From an uncultured Campylobacter sp. (GTDB lineage Bacteria; Campylobacterota; Campylobacteria; Campylobacterales; Campylobacteraceae), in the NCBI RefSeq assembly GCF_937980635.1, contig NZ_CALJPG010000031.1, forward strand, positions 1 through 64,000: 64,000 nucleotides of DNA. The letters are read 5' to 3'. Positions 8,292-17,046 of the stretch are shown piece after piece. Position 1 is the stretch's first letter. Each line of letters opens with the position of its first letter. A program made the position numbers and the translations under genes. The notes under the pieces are model-generated. The model did not search any database, was not told the origin of the DNA, and saw nothing but the letters and a program-made list of their open reading frames with translations.

Positions 8292-9314
8292 CTAAAAATC
8301 ATCGAAACTCAAACTTCCTTTGCTGTAGTTCGTGACTTTGCTCTCAAAAAAGTTGCTCTTTTGATCGTTAAATTTAGAAAAATCATCGACCCATTTTATC
8401 GGATGTTTCGCGCCGTATCGTTTCTCAAGCCCGATGGCAAGCAGGCGCTGATCGACCAGGTAGTGGATGTATTCTTCGATGATGTCGTCCGTAAAGCCCA
8501 TGATTTGGTTATCCGTGATGTATTTGCCCCAATCGATCTCTAAGTTTCCCGCCGTCTCGAACATCTCGTAAATTTTATCCACGTTGCGCTTGTTAAACAG
8601 ATCGGCACGCTCCTTGCGAACGGAATTTATCATGTTTTGAAAGAGCAGCAGATGCGTGATCTCGTCGCGCTGTATGAAGCGGATCATCTGCGCGCTGCCT
8701 AGCATCTTGCCCGCGCGAGCAAGCGCATAGATCGACGTAAAGCCGCTGTAGAAGTAGATCCCCTCTAAAATTTGATTTGCCACCATCGCTAGCAGTAGCT
8801 TATCGTCGCTAACCTCGCCCGCGAGCTCCTCATAGACGCTTGAGATGTAGTCGTTTTTCCTGCGGAGCATATCGTCGTGCTTCTCCATCTCGTAAATGAG
8901 ATCGGTGTTTTCACAGATCGCCTCGACCATGACGGCATAGGATTTGCTGTGGTTGGCCTCCTCGTAGGCTTGGCGAGCGAGCACGGCGTTGATCTCCGGA
9001 GCCGTGATGTAGGGGTTGATATTATCGGCGAGATTGTTGGTCTGAAAGCTATCCATCGATATCAGCTGGCTCCACACGAGATCGTACATCCGCTTCTCGG
9101 CGCTTGTGAGATTGAAGTTATAATCGCGCACGTCATCGGTGGTATCGACCTCTTTAGGAAACCAGGTGTTGGCCTCCATTAGATCCCAAAGCTTCAGCGC
9201 CCATTGATATTTCGCCTTGGTAAAATTTAAAATACCCTGCGGATTGCCGCCGAAGACCTTGCGATCGGTAAGCGTCTCGTCGGAGAAGGGGTTGTAGATT
9301 TTTTTCCTATCCAT
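8292..9314 (-). CDS. nrdB: class Ia ribonucleoside-diphosphate reductase beta subunit
   Basis: A 340-residue NrdB (R2) that holds the diiron-tyrosyl radical cofactor for aerobic dNTP synthesis. Iron-ligand and radical regions are seen in YDLVWSQLISMDSFQTNN, RQAYEEANHSKSYAVM, EGIYFYSGFTSIYALA and IQRDEITHLLLFQNMI. The C-terminus GSLSFDDF resembles the tail that binds NrdA. The gene begins with an ATG. NrdA is not in the window. With nrdD/nrdG nearby the organism has both aerobic and anaerobic enzymes, fitting a microaerophile or anaerobe. Confidence 0.95.
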   Translation of the reverse strand: MDRKKIYNPFSDETLTDRKVFGGNPQGILNFTKAKYQWALKLWDLMEANTWFPKEVDTTDDVRDYNFNLTSAEKRMYDLVWSQLISMDSFQTNNLADNINPYITAPEINAVLARQAYEEANHSKSYAVMVEAICENTDLIYEMEKHDDMLRRKNDYISSVYEELAGEVSDDKLLLAMVANQILEGIYFYSGFTSIYALARAGKMLGSAQMIRFIQRDEITHLLLFQNMINSVRKERADLFNKRNVDKIYEMFETAGNLEIDWGKYITDNQIMGFTDDIIEEYIHYLVDQRLLAIGLEKRYGAKHPIKWVDDFSKFNDQKSNFFESKVTNYSKGSLSFDDF

Positions 9315-9342
9315 TTTTTGCCTTTTTAAAAATTTAGGGCGT

Positions 9343-9348
9343 ATTGTA
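9343..9348 (-). promoter_or_regulatory. -10 box of nrdB
   Basis: TACAAT on the minus strand, 28 nt before the nrdB ATG. No NrdR box pair was recognised by eye. Confidence 0.35.
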
Positions 9349-9768
9349 ACGAAAAAAATCTTATCGAAGGCTTTGCAGACAAAATTTAAAGGCGTGAAAT
9401 TTCACCCGTAAAATTTGCGCAGAATTTTATAAGACGCACACAGCTCGGCAGGAGCACATGGCGGAATTTTGCGACTAAGCGTGCAAAAGCTAAATTTTAT
9501 ACCAGCTGCATACTTGGAGCTTTGAAATGAAATTTTACGGCGAAGCTTTGGGGTAAAATTTTATGATGGAGGAATTTTATGATGAAATTTTAAAGGCATG
9601 CGGTGCGATTCCATCTATTTACTTTTTGCCAATGCCTGCGGCAAGCGCCATTGCGGCAAACGACGAAACAAAATTTTATCGAGACACGCAATACATACTG
9701 TAAAATGTGCGCGCTAGATTAAAATTTCATCGCATTCATTGCGGCAAGATGCTCGTGGCAGCGCAAAT
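9349..9768 (+). other. non-coding spacer between nrdG and nrdB
   Basis: About 420 bases without a convincing gene. It has many AAATTT/AAAATTTTA elements, including near-repeats of the form AATTTTATGATG at about 9556-9586. The only small frame (9563-9703, 46 codons) has no good RBS and I do not call it. Confidence 0.5.
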
Positions 9769-10491
9769 TTAATCAAAATTTCGAAGTTCGATCTTTAGAT
9801 CGGTGCGGATTTTGCTCGGATCAAAGCTCGCAAGCGGCGCGCTTAAATTGCCGAAATTATCGCCGGTAGGCAGGAAGTTTTGCAGATAATAGACGCCGCG
9901 GTAGCCCTCGCTGTATAGAATTTGCGCCATCCGCTCGATCTTCGCTTCGTTTAAAAAATCCGCATGCATGGTCGTGCGCACCTCAAATTTAAAATTTAGC
10001 CGCTGCAAAAGCCTAAGAGTTTGTAGAAATTTATCATATAAACTTGACTTCGTAATGAGCTCAAAATCCTGCCGCGGCGCCTTAAAATCAAGCGCGATAT
10101 AATCGATCAGCCCTAAGTTTAGCGCCTCTTCGATCTTTTGCGGATTTGATCCGTTGGTGTCAACCTTTAGCAAAAAGCCGCGCCGCTTAACTTCGTGCGC
10201 CAGCGGGATAAAATCGCTCGCACAGGTGCATTCACCGCCGCTAAATACGATGCCCTGAAGCTTGCCAGCGCGCGCATCCAAAAAGCGCAGAAACTCTTCG
10301 TTTGAAATTTTACCCTGAGAAGTAACGATTTGTGGGTTGTAGCAGTATATGCAGCGCATATTGCAGCCGCAAAACCACGCAATCGCGGCGATGTGATCAG
10401 CAAAATCAAGCATCGTAAACGGCGTGATCTCGTAAATCTCCGTGTTACGCAGGTTTAAGGCTTGCGGCGGCTTCGTATGCGTTTGTTGCAT
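9769..10491 (-). CDS. nrdG: anaerobic ribonucleotide reductase activating protein (radical SAM)
   Basis: A 240-residue radical SAM enzyme that places the glycyl radical on the class III reductase. The 4Fe-4S motif is CGCNMRCIYC, in which CNMRCIYC gives the CxxxCxxC spacing, and VFSGGECT is the SAM-binding GGE region. The length suits the longer NrdG-2/PFL-activase-like group. It starts 17 nt after the small glycyl-radical ORF, so nrdD, the glycyl-radical ORF and nrdG form an operon. Its substrate glycine would be on the 54-residue protein rather than on NrdD proper. Confidence 0.9.
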   Translation of the reverse strand: MQQTHTKPPQALNLRNTEIYEITPFTMLDFADHIAAIAWFCGCNMRCIYCYNPQIVTSQGKISNEEFLRFLDARAGKLQGIVFSGGECTCASDFIPLAHEVKRRGFLLKVDTNGSNPQKIEEALNLGLIDYIALDFKAPRQDFELITKSSLYDKFLQTLRLLQRLNFKFEVRTTMHADFLNEAKIERMAQILYSEGYRGVYYLQNFLPTGDNFGNLSAPLASFDPSKIRTDLKIELRNFD

Positions 10492-10508
10492 TTGGCCGGT
10501 AGCGGCGA

Positions 10509-10673
10509 CTAGGCGATCTGCTTTTTGTCTTTTTTCTCTTCAAAAAAGACGCGCTCTTTGTGTTCGCCCTTCTTTCCGATATTAAAGCTCTCTACGGGGC
10601 GCAAATAGCCCATTACTCTTGTGTAAACGACGCATTTTGTGCGTTTTGCTTCTAACTCTTTTGGAAATTCCAT
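10509..10673 (-). CDS. separate glycyl-radical segment of class III ribonucleotide reductase (54 aa)
   Basis: A 54-residue ORF, missed by a 60-residue cut-off. It contains VVYTRVMGYLRPVESFNIG and KKGEHKERVFF, which match the C-terminal glycyl-radical motif of NrdD enzymes (RVxGYxxP followed by a GK-rich stretch); the radical glycine would be G22. NrdD upstream ends without this motif. The ORF is in the same frame as nrdD but separated by two in-frame TAA codons and about 40 nt, and has its own RBS (AAGGA 6 nt before ATG). It looks like a gene fission that turned the radical domain into a subunit, comparable in idea to the GrcA spare part of pyruvate formate-lyase. Confidence 0.88.
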   Translation of the reverse strand: MEFPKELEAKRTKCVVYTRVMGYLRPVESFNIGKKGEHKERVFFEEKKDKKQIA

Positions 10674-10712
10674 CCTCCATCCTTTCATTAAGATTAAAAT
10701 TTAAATCGCTAT

Positions 10713-12821
10713 TTAGGCGCCCTTGCTCTGCTTGGCCTTGTATTCCGCAAGCAGCTCCTCGTCGCATTTCGGGCAGTATTCATGCTCGCCGCTGATGTAG
10801 CCGTGCTTATGACATACGCTGAAAATCGGCGTGATCGTGATATAAGGAAGCTTGTAGTTTTGCACTACGCTTTTTACGAGCTGTTTGCATGCCTGAGCCG
10901 AGCTTATGCGCTCCTTCATATACAGATGCAACACCGTGCCGCCTGTATAGGAGCTTTGCAGCTCGTCCTGCATCGCCAGCGCCTCGAACGGATCGCTTCC
11001 GAAATTTGCCGGAAGCTGCGTAGAGTTGGTGTAGTATATGTTTTTATCAAATCCCGCTTGGATGATATCTGAGTAGCGCTTCTTATCCTCTTTGGCGAAG
11101 CGATACGTCGTGCCCTCGGCAGGCGTAGCTTCGAGATTGTACAGGTTGCCCGTCTGCTCCTGAAACGAGCGGATCTTCTCGCGCAGATACTCAACCATTT
11201 TAAGGGCAAATTTACGCCCGAATTCCGTCGTAATATCTTCTTTGTTGCCGCTGAAATTTCGTATCATCTCGTTTGCGCCGTTGATACCGATGGTACTGAA
11301 ATGGTTATTAAAGCCCGGCAGATAGCGCTTCGTATATGGATACAAGCCGCGCTCGAACATCTCGGTAACAAATTTTCGCTTCTTCTCAAGCGTCGATTTT
11401 GCAAGCTCTAAAAGCTCGTCCAGCCTCGCATAAAGCGCCTCTTCGTTATTTTTATATAGATAGCCTAGGCGGGCTAAATTTATCGTTACGACGCCGATAC
11501 TTCCCGTCATCTCCGCGCTTCCGAAAAGTCCTCCGCCGCGCTTAAGAAGCTCGCGCAGATCAAGCTGCAAGCGGCAACACATCGAGCGTACGGCGCCAGG
11601 TTTATACGCCTTTGGATTCGGTACGCGCTCGCCCTTTTCGTTCGTGATATATTGCGAGCCGATAAAATTTTGAAAATAGCTAGAGCCTACCTTAGCGGTG
11701 TTTTCAAATACCGCGTCGGCCGCAGGAGTATCCCAATCAAACTCCTCCGTTAAATTTACCGTAGGAATCGGGAAGGTAAAGGGCTGACCGCACTTATCGC
11801 CCGTGGTTAAAACCTCGTAAAACGCGATCACGATGCGATTCATCTCAGGCTCGAAATCGCCGTAAGTCAAGGCCTCGAGCGAGTCCTTGCCGCGCCTTTT
11901 AGCCTCGGCCAAAAGCTCCTCGTCGCGTAAATTTTTAAATAGATGTTCGTTGTTGTGCGTAGGGATCTGCGTTTTTAGATCATCCGGGCAGGTCATATCG
12001 ATGGTGACGTTGGTAAACGGGCTCTGACCCCAGCGCGCCGGAACGTTTAGGTTAAACACGAAGCTCGTGATCGCCTTTTTGACCTCATCGTCGCTTAATT
12101 TGTCGCGGAAAACGTATGGCGCCAGATATGTATCAAAGCTACTAAACGCCTGTGCGCCCGCCCATTCGCTTTGTAAAATTCCAAGAAAATTCGCCATCTG
12201 ATACAGCGCTTCGCGGAAATGCTTCGGCGCCTTGCTCTCGACGCGACCGCGCACGCCGTTAAAGCCCTCGTTTAGAAGCACGCGCAAGCTCCAGCCCGCG
12301 CAATACGCCGTAAGGCAGTCCAGATCGTGGATATGATAATCGCCGTTTCGGTGCGCCGCGCCCTCCTCGCGAGAGTAAATTTTATCTAGCCAGTAGTTTG
12401 CGATGACCTTGCCGGCGGTATTATTGATAAGGCCTGCGTTTGAGTAGCTGGTATTGGAATTTGCTAAAATTCGCCAATCCTGCTTGCTGATATATTCATT
12501 GACCGTCTGGGTGCAGTTGATATAGGTCGTATCCTCCTCAAGCCCCAAAATGTGCTCGCGCTGCATCTTGTGCGTGTGGCGGTAAATCATAAAGCTTTTC
12601 AAAACCGCGAAATTACCCGCTTCGAAGAGTTTTTTCTCGATGAGATCCTGAATATCTTCGACGCTTAATTTATCTTTAAAAACGATCGCGCTCATTACAT
12701 TATCAAAGACTTTTTCGTCAAACTCGCTACCCACGCTTTTGTAGGCTTTTTTGATAGCATCTTTTATTTTGTAGGATTGAAATTCTTGAAAACTTCCGTC
12801 TCTTTTAATGATTCTCTTCAT
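10713..12821 (-). CDS. nrdD: anaerobic (class III) ribonucleoside-triphosphate reductase, catalytic body lacking the glycyl-radical motif
   Basis: A 702-residue protein. Residues 1-90 form an ATP-cone (MKRIIKRDGSFQEFQ). The barrel has QSPFTNVTIDMTCP and VRSMCCRLQLDLRE, which supply active-site cysteines, and SIGVVTINLARLGY. The C-terminus has the zinc-type cysteines FSVCHKHGYISG and EYCPKC, then stops at AKQSKGA. The RVxGY radical motif normally found in the last 30-40 residues is absent and is encoded by the next small ORF. It reduces NTPs to dNTPs without oxygen, probably with formate as reductant. It starts divergently from the lipoprotein gene at 12993. Confidence 0.93.
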   Translation of the reverse strand: MKRIIKRDGSFQEFQSYKIKDAIKKAYKSVGSEFDEKVFDNVMSAIVFKDKLSVEDIQDLIEKKLFEAGNFAVLKSFMIYRHTHKMQREHILGLEEDTTYINCTQTVNEYISKQDWRILANSNTSYSNAGLINNTAGKVIANYWLDKIYSREEGAAHRNGDYHIHDLDCLTAYCAGWSLRVLLNEGFNGVRGRVESKAPKHFREALYQMANFLGILQSEWAGAQAFSSFDTYLAPYVFRDKLSDDEVKKAITSFVFNLNVPARWGQSPFTNVTIDMTCPDDLKTQIPTHNNEHLFKNLRDEELLAEAKRRGKDSLEALTYGDFEPEMNRIVIAFYEVLTTGDKCGQPFTFPIPTVNLTEEFDWDTPAADAVFENTAKVGSSYFQNFIGSQYITNEKGERVPNPKAYKPGAVRSMCCRLQLDLRELLKRGGGLFGSAEMTGSIGVVTINLARLGYLYKNNEEALYARLDELLELAKSTLEKKRKFVTEMFERGLYPYTKRYLPGFNNHFSTIGINGANEMIRNFSGNKEDITTEFGRKFALKMVEYLREKIRSFQEQTGNLYNLEATPAEGTTYRFAKEDKKRYSDIIQAGFDKNIYYTNSTQLPANFGSDPFEALAMQDELQSSYTGGTVLHLYMKERISSAQACKQLVKSVVQNYKLPYITITPIFSVCHKHGYISGEHEYCPKCDEELLAEYKAKQSKGA

Positions 12822-12953
12822 AATAACCCCGCGAATTTTCTGAATAAATTGGCAGAAAGTATATCAAGGAATCTTTAACTCAAAATTAAAGGAACGAGCG
12901 GAATATCCGTTACAAATTTTGCTTATAAAAAACGAAATTTAACCAAATCTCGC

Positions 12954-12959
12954 TATAAT
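12954..12959 (+). promoter_or_regulatory. -10 box of the LpoB-like lipoprotein gene
   Basis: TATAAT in the context CTCGCTATAATCGCGG, 33 nt before the ATG at 12993, in the 171-bp divergent region with nrdD. Confidence 0.55.
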
Positions 12960-12992
12960 CGCGGAGTTTATTTTATAAAATTTGGAAATGCT

Positions 12993-13625
12993 ATGAAAAA
13001 TTTTAAAATAAGTTTTTTCGTGATCTTGCTGTGTGCCTTTTTAGCGGGCTGCGCTGCGCTTAAAGGCTCCAAAAGTGCGGATAATTCGGCACTTGCAGGA
13101 GGCATAGATCATGCTGGGTATCCAAACGCATATCTGGAGCGCATCGCAGGCGAAAGCATCGCCGATCTACTCTCGAAGCGCATAGTCGGTAAGAAAGGCG
13201 GTAGATTCAGCGTCGTCGGCATCGAGCCACTGGACGGGACGAACGCGCACGGCGTAGATGCAGAATTTTTAAGCAAAAAAATTAGAATTTCGCTGCTGCA
13301 TTCAGGCAAAGCGGTCGTCACAGACGCCCCAAGTAAAGATGAACTCGTATTTAGCAACGATGGTGTAAGCCGTGGCTATCACGCCGTAGAAAGTGGCTCG
13401 ATCTACGCGCCAGATTACATCTTGGTAGGTAAAATTTTACCGCAAAGCCCCGCTGCGACAAACAATGGTAAAACAGGATCTAAAAAAGCAAAAAGCTTAA
13501 ATTCTGCAGCCAAAAATTCTACCGCACAAGCAAGCGAAAGCCTACTTTTAGAGCTTTCGATGATAGATACTCGCAACAACAAAAGCGTGTGGAAGTATAA
13601 AAAAGCGCTTCAAAAGCAAATTTAA
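12993..13625 (+). CDS. LpoB-like outer-membrane lipoprotein
   Basis: A 210-residue lipoprotein. The signal peptide ends in the lipobox LAGC (Cys20). The body has the pattern of penicillin-binding-protein activator LpoB and related proteins (DUF/PF13036-type): AGESIADLLSKRIV, KKIRISLLHSGKAVV, DYILVGKIL, and the end LLLELSMIDTRNNKSVWKYKK. It would sit in the outer membrane facing the periplasm. A linker rich in Lys, Ser, Ala and Asn (about 155-185) is extra. It has its own promoter; rpsU follows 51 nt later. The LpoB role is inferred from pattern only. Confidence 0.65.
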   Translation: MKNFKISFFVILLCAFLAGCAALKGSKSADNSALAGGIDHAGYPNAYLERIAGESIADLLSKRIVGKKGGRFSVVGIEPLDGTNAHGVDAEFLSKKIRISLLHSGKAVVTDAPSKDELVFSNDGVSRGYHAVESGSIYAPDYILVGKILPQSPAATNNGKTGSKKAKSLNSAAKNSTAQASESLLLELSMIDTRNNKSVWKYKKALQKQI

Positions 13626-13676
13626 GGAATTTTTCGCTAAACTCACAATTCATTTTTTTGAAAGGCGGTGAGGAAA

Positions 13677-13889
13677 GTGCCTGGAGTAAAGGTATATCCG
13701 AACGAATCATTTGACGAAGCCTACAGACGCTTTAAGAAGCAGACCGATCGTAATCTAGTCGTTACTGAGGTTCGCGCGAGACGATTTTTTGAGCCGATGA
13801 CGGAAGTCCGCAAAAAGCAAAAAATTTCAGCTCGCAAAAAGATGCTTAAACGTCTTTACACGCTACGTCGCTACGAGTCACGCTTGTAG
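13677..13889 (+). CDS. rpsU: 30S ribosomal protein S21
   Basis: Small-subunit protein near the anti-Shine-Dalgarno, 70 residues. PGVKVYPNESFDEAYRRFKK, EVRARRFFEPMTEVR and the basic end KKMLKRLYTLRRYESRL are diagnostic. The frame is open three codons further upstream, but family members begin M-PG-[VI]-KV, so the start is the GTG at 13677, preceded by GTGAGGAAA. Confidence 0.95.
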   Translation: MPGVKVYPNESFDEAYRRFKKQTDRNLVVTEVRARRFFEPMTEVRKKQKISARKKMLKRLYTLRRYESRL

Positions 13890-14161
13890 CAGCTTGCGCG
13901 GATTTGCGGATTTTAAATTTGCAGATCTGCGCGAAATTTTATCCCACATCTTTTTTAAATTTATAGCCCGCTTAAAATTTATCCACCGCGTCAGCGCCGA
14001 AATTCCGATCTAAATTTTAAAATTTATCTAATTAAATTTACCCGCCTTTTTGCGGCGCCTGCTTTATACGACATATCCGCCGGCGAGCCACTAAATTTTG
14101 AAATTTATTTTTACCTATTCGTTTTTTAGATATACTTCTACATAAATTTCAAGGAGTAACC
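13890..14161 (+). other. non-coding spacer packed with AAATTT palindromes
   Basis: In 272 bp between rpsU and the membrane protein gene I count about ten AAATTT hexamers plus one AAATTC. About 0.1 AAATTT would be expected by chance at this base composition. No gene or tRNA is visible. RBS AAGGAG stands before the ATG at 14162. Confidence 0.6.
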
Positions 14162-14755
14162 ATGGACTTAAACGACTACCTCCACACTCAAGGCCAGCAG
14201 CCCTCAAACCCTCAAGAAAAAGAAGTAGCACTCATCAAATACACCTTCATCGCAGCCTGTGCCTTAAAAGCTATAGCTGAACTAGTGCTATTGCTATTAG
14301 GAATTTACGGTGGATTAGGAGTATTGCTAAGCGCAGCGGCATTCGTGCTTTTTATCTTTAGTATTTATAATATCTCTAAGCTTATCGCAAGCCACAGTCT
14401 TTTGCGCAACGCAGCCATCGCCTTTGCGGCAATATTTATAGGCGTATTGTTATTTATATTTTTAGCGGGCGGCATCATCGCTCAAATACTACTTGCATTG
14501 GGATTCATCGCATCGTTTCTATTTTTTTATAGATTTTATCAGGAGCTTGCCGACACTAGCGGCGTCGCGATATTTTCATATTGCTTTATCGCGCTTGTAC
14601 TTGCAGCTATTGCAAATGCGTTTTTGGCGCGTTTTTCACTGCCTGCTACGGTGCTACTAAGCTTAGCGGCTCTTGCGCTTAACGCTTTTGCTATGTTCAG
14701 CGTAGAGGGTTTTTCTCGTTCGTATTATTCTTATGATCTTAGAGGCAAGAGATAA
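14162..14755 (+). CDS. multi-spanning inner-membrane protein of unknown function
   Basis: A 197-residue protein with a soluble N-terminus of about 25 residues (MDLNDYLHTQGQQPSNPQEKE) and then roughly six hydrophobic segments, rich in Ala, Leu, Ile and Phe, to residue 180. I recognise no transporter or enzyme signature. RBS AAGGAG lies before the ATG at 14162. The glycosidase-like gene follows 76 nt downstream on the same strand, so they may be co-transcribed. Confidence 0.75.
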   Translation: MDLNDYLHTQGQQPSNPQEKEVALIKYTFIAACALKAIAELVLLLLGIYGGLGVLLSAAAFVLFIFSIYNISKLIASHSLLRNAAIAFAAIFIGVLLFIFLAGGIIAQILLALGFIASFLFFYRFYQELADTSGVAIFSYCFIALVLAAIANAFLARFSLPATVLLSLAALALNAFAMFSVEGFSRSYYSYDLRGKR

Positions 14756-14831
14756 ATTTTGATTGCTTGATCGATTGTGGAAAGACCAGCAAAGAGCTAA
14801 ATTTTTAAAATTTAAAATCAAGGAACAAGCC

Positions 14832-15821
14832 GTGGTCTATTTCAAACACATATTTCTCGCGCTATTTTGCGGAGCGCTGTTTTGCGGTGCGCTTTACGGC
14901 GAAAATCCAAATAAAATTTCAAAGCAAAATTCTAAATCCGACTTCATCTGGGGCGTTACGATCGACGACGGCTGGTACGAGGACGCGCAAGACGCTTCGG
15001 GCGCGAAGCTGCAAAGCATCGTACGCGCCCTGCAAGCCCTACCCGTAAAGCCGACCGTGCGCGTCGTAATGTCAAAAGAAATTAGCCCGCGCGAATACGA
15101 GCCCCTTTTTAGGCGACTTAGCGAGGTTTCGTACGTGATGGCCTGCCCCGTGGACTCCTACGAGATGAGCTCATACAAAAGCGTGAAAAGCTACGAAAAG
15201 AGATTCGCGGACGCCTTCGCTGCGCTCGCGCCCTATGTGCAGATCTGGGAGATCGGCAACGAAATAAACGGCGAGGGCTGGCTCGGGGACGATGCGAATT
15301 TCATCGCCGCTAAGATGATCGCGGCCTTCGAGCTCATCCACAAAAATGGCGCTAAGACGGCGCTTACGGCGTATTATACGCCGAGCGGAGCGCAGAAAAC
15401 GCAGATGCGCGAGTGGCTTCGAAAATTCGTGCCGCAGGATATGAAAGATGGGCTGGATTATCTTTTCGTAAGTTACTACGAGGACGACAACGAGGGCTTT
15501 GCGCCTGATTGGAGCGAAATTTTTACCGATCTGCAAAGCGCCTTCCCCGCTTCAAAACTCGGCATCGGCGAGTGCGGAAACACGGCATCAGGCGCTACGC
15601 AGGCGAGCAAAAAGGCGATGATGAGGAGATATTATACAATGCCGCGCTACGTGAAAAACTACGTAGGCGGGTACTTTTGGTGGTATTTCGTGCAAGACTG
15701 CGTAAGCGGGGCGGGACTCGGCGCTTCAAACGGCAAAAATCGCGGCGAGCGCGACAAAGCAGAGGCCGCGAACGAACTGCTAAAAAGCCTTAGCGAAGCA
15801 ATAGGCGAAGCGTACAGATAA
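14832..15821 (+). CDS. secreted glycoside hydrolase-like protein (TIM barrel, clan A-like)
   Basis: The frame is open from 14763, but GTG 14832 follows an AAGGA by 8 nt and gives a clean Sec signal (VYFKHIFLALFCGALFCGALYG), so I start there; 329 residues. The mature part looks like an (alpha/beta)8 barrel: WGVTIDDGWYED near the start, VQIWEIGNEINGEGW with the GNE acid/base pattern, LFVSYYEDD, and LGIGECGN with the likely nucleophile Glu, followed by GGYFWWYFVQD. This order (NE, then E near the end) suits clan GH-A enzymes. Substrate and family are not identifiable by eye. Periplasmic or secreted location is inferred. Confidence 0.65.
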   Translation: MVYFKHIFLALFCGALFCGALYGENPNKISKQNSKSDFIWGVTIDDGWYEDAQDASGAKLQSIVRALQALPVKPTVRVVMSKEISPREYEPLFRRLSEVSYVMACPVDSYEMSSYKSVKSYEKRFADAFAALAPYVQIWEIGNEINGEGWLGDDANFIAAKMIAAFELIHKNGAKTALTAYYTPSGAQKTQMREWLRKFVPQDMKDGLDYLFVSYYEDDNEGFAPDWSEIFTDLQSAFPASKLGIGECGNTASGATQASKKAMMRRYYTMPRYVKNYVGGYFWWYFVQDCVSGAGLGASNGKNRGERDKAEAANELLKSLSEAIGEAYR

Positions 15822-15889
15822 TGCGCGGAGGATTTCAAATTTAAAGCGAAATTCTACGATTTTTAAGTGCAACGAGGTAAAATTTAGAT

Positions 15890-17046
15890 ATGAAAACTTT
15901 TATAAAAATTTTAAAAATTACCGCCTTGGTCGTGAGCGTTGCGTGCGTGCTTTTTGTGCTGTATATATTTGTGATTTTAAATTTGCTTTTTTCATCCGAT
16001 ACGCCCGAGGGTTGCGATCCTAGTATGCCACTAGCGCTTGCGATTATATAGATGAAAAATTTGAAAAAGAGCTACAAAATTTGCCTCCCGTCGCCGCTCT
16101 GCCGCCCCTAGAAAAAAGACCCGTATTTTGGCTAGGCGAGAAAAAATTCGCAGGGGGTGCGAATTTTGATTATCTATACATTAAGGACGATTTTGGGGTC
16201 TGGCTTAGGTATAAAGACAGCGATAGCGACGACTTTTTGCTACAAAAAGATATGCCAGAGCGCTACTATGGATACGACGAGATCGATCGTTCGCCGGACG
16301 AAAGGTGGGTAAGTAGAGAGCTTGGATATTATAGCTACGGCATCTACGATATTTCGCTTTTTGAAAACGAAGCCAAGATATTTTCTCAAACGGCGTATAA
16401 GGTCGTGAGAAAATTTATCGGTTTCTTTAATCTACACTCTATGAGGGGCACCTCTTTTGCGGCTCCACAAGGCACCGAGGAAAATTTAAACGCTATAAGC
16501 GAGCTTCAAACTCCGCTTGCGGATTTTCCGCAAAAGCAGAACTACTCCTCGCTCGGTTGGGCTTATAAACCAGAAGCCAGAGGTTATGTCGGAGATAAAA
16601 TAGCCAAAAAGCTCGCTCGCAATATCTTTGAGATCCCTGGCGAGGGATGGCAACAGACCATACGTATAAACAGCAGCGCCAAGGATATCAAGGTTATCTG
16701 CGGAGATGAAATTTGCCTCGCGCTTGCCTTCGATGAAAGCGAATTTAATCGCTGCGATAACGATACGCCTCATACAGCAATTTATACGCTAAATTTAAAG
16801 CAAAAATTTAATAATTTTCATACGCTTACTAGCGAAAATTTTAACTACGTCAAGCTCGGTGATAAATACTCTTTAGACGATGTGGAATCCTTTAAAATAG
16901 TTTTATCGAGATTCAGATATATCAAGGGGTATAACAAAGATCGCGAAATCACGGACTACGAGGTTATATTGCGAAATAGCGAGGGCGAGCAGGTTAATGA
17001 AATCTGCAGAAATGAAATTAAGAGGGCTCGCAGCCGCTTGCGATAA
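15890..17046 (+). pseudogene. membrane-anchored protein of unknown function, interrupted by a frameshift
   Basis: An ATG at 15890 opens a frame with an N-terminal membrane anchor (FIKILKITALVVSVACVLFVLYIFV) and runs to TAG at 16049-16051. A second frame, open from 16024 to 17046, has no good start but continues sensibly (ACDYIDEKFEKELQNLPP, then about 320 residues). The two overlap between 16024 and 16051, so a one- or two-base indel near there would give a single protein of about 385 residues. The body is rich in Asp, Tyr and Glu, with no family I recognise. Either a recent frameshift, a phase-variable or recoded site, or an assembly error. Confidence 0.6.

Noticed and set aside
7997..8302. 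101-residue minus frame between nrdB and pcm
   Set aside because: It overlaps both neighbours, has no RBS, and its composition (Arg/Phe/Ser/Ala jumble) does not look like a protein.
9563..9703. 46-codon plus frame in the nrdG-nrdB spacer
   Set aside because: No convincing RBS and no family; likely chance.
10582..10767. 61-residue minus frame over the nrdD end
   Set aside because: It is out of frame with the glycyl-radical ORF, which has the real family motif and RBS.
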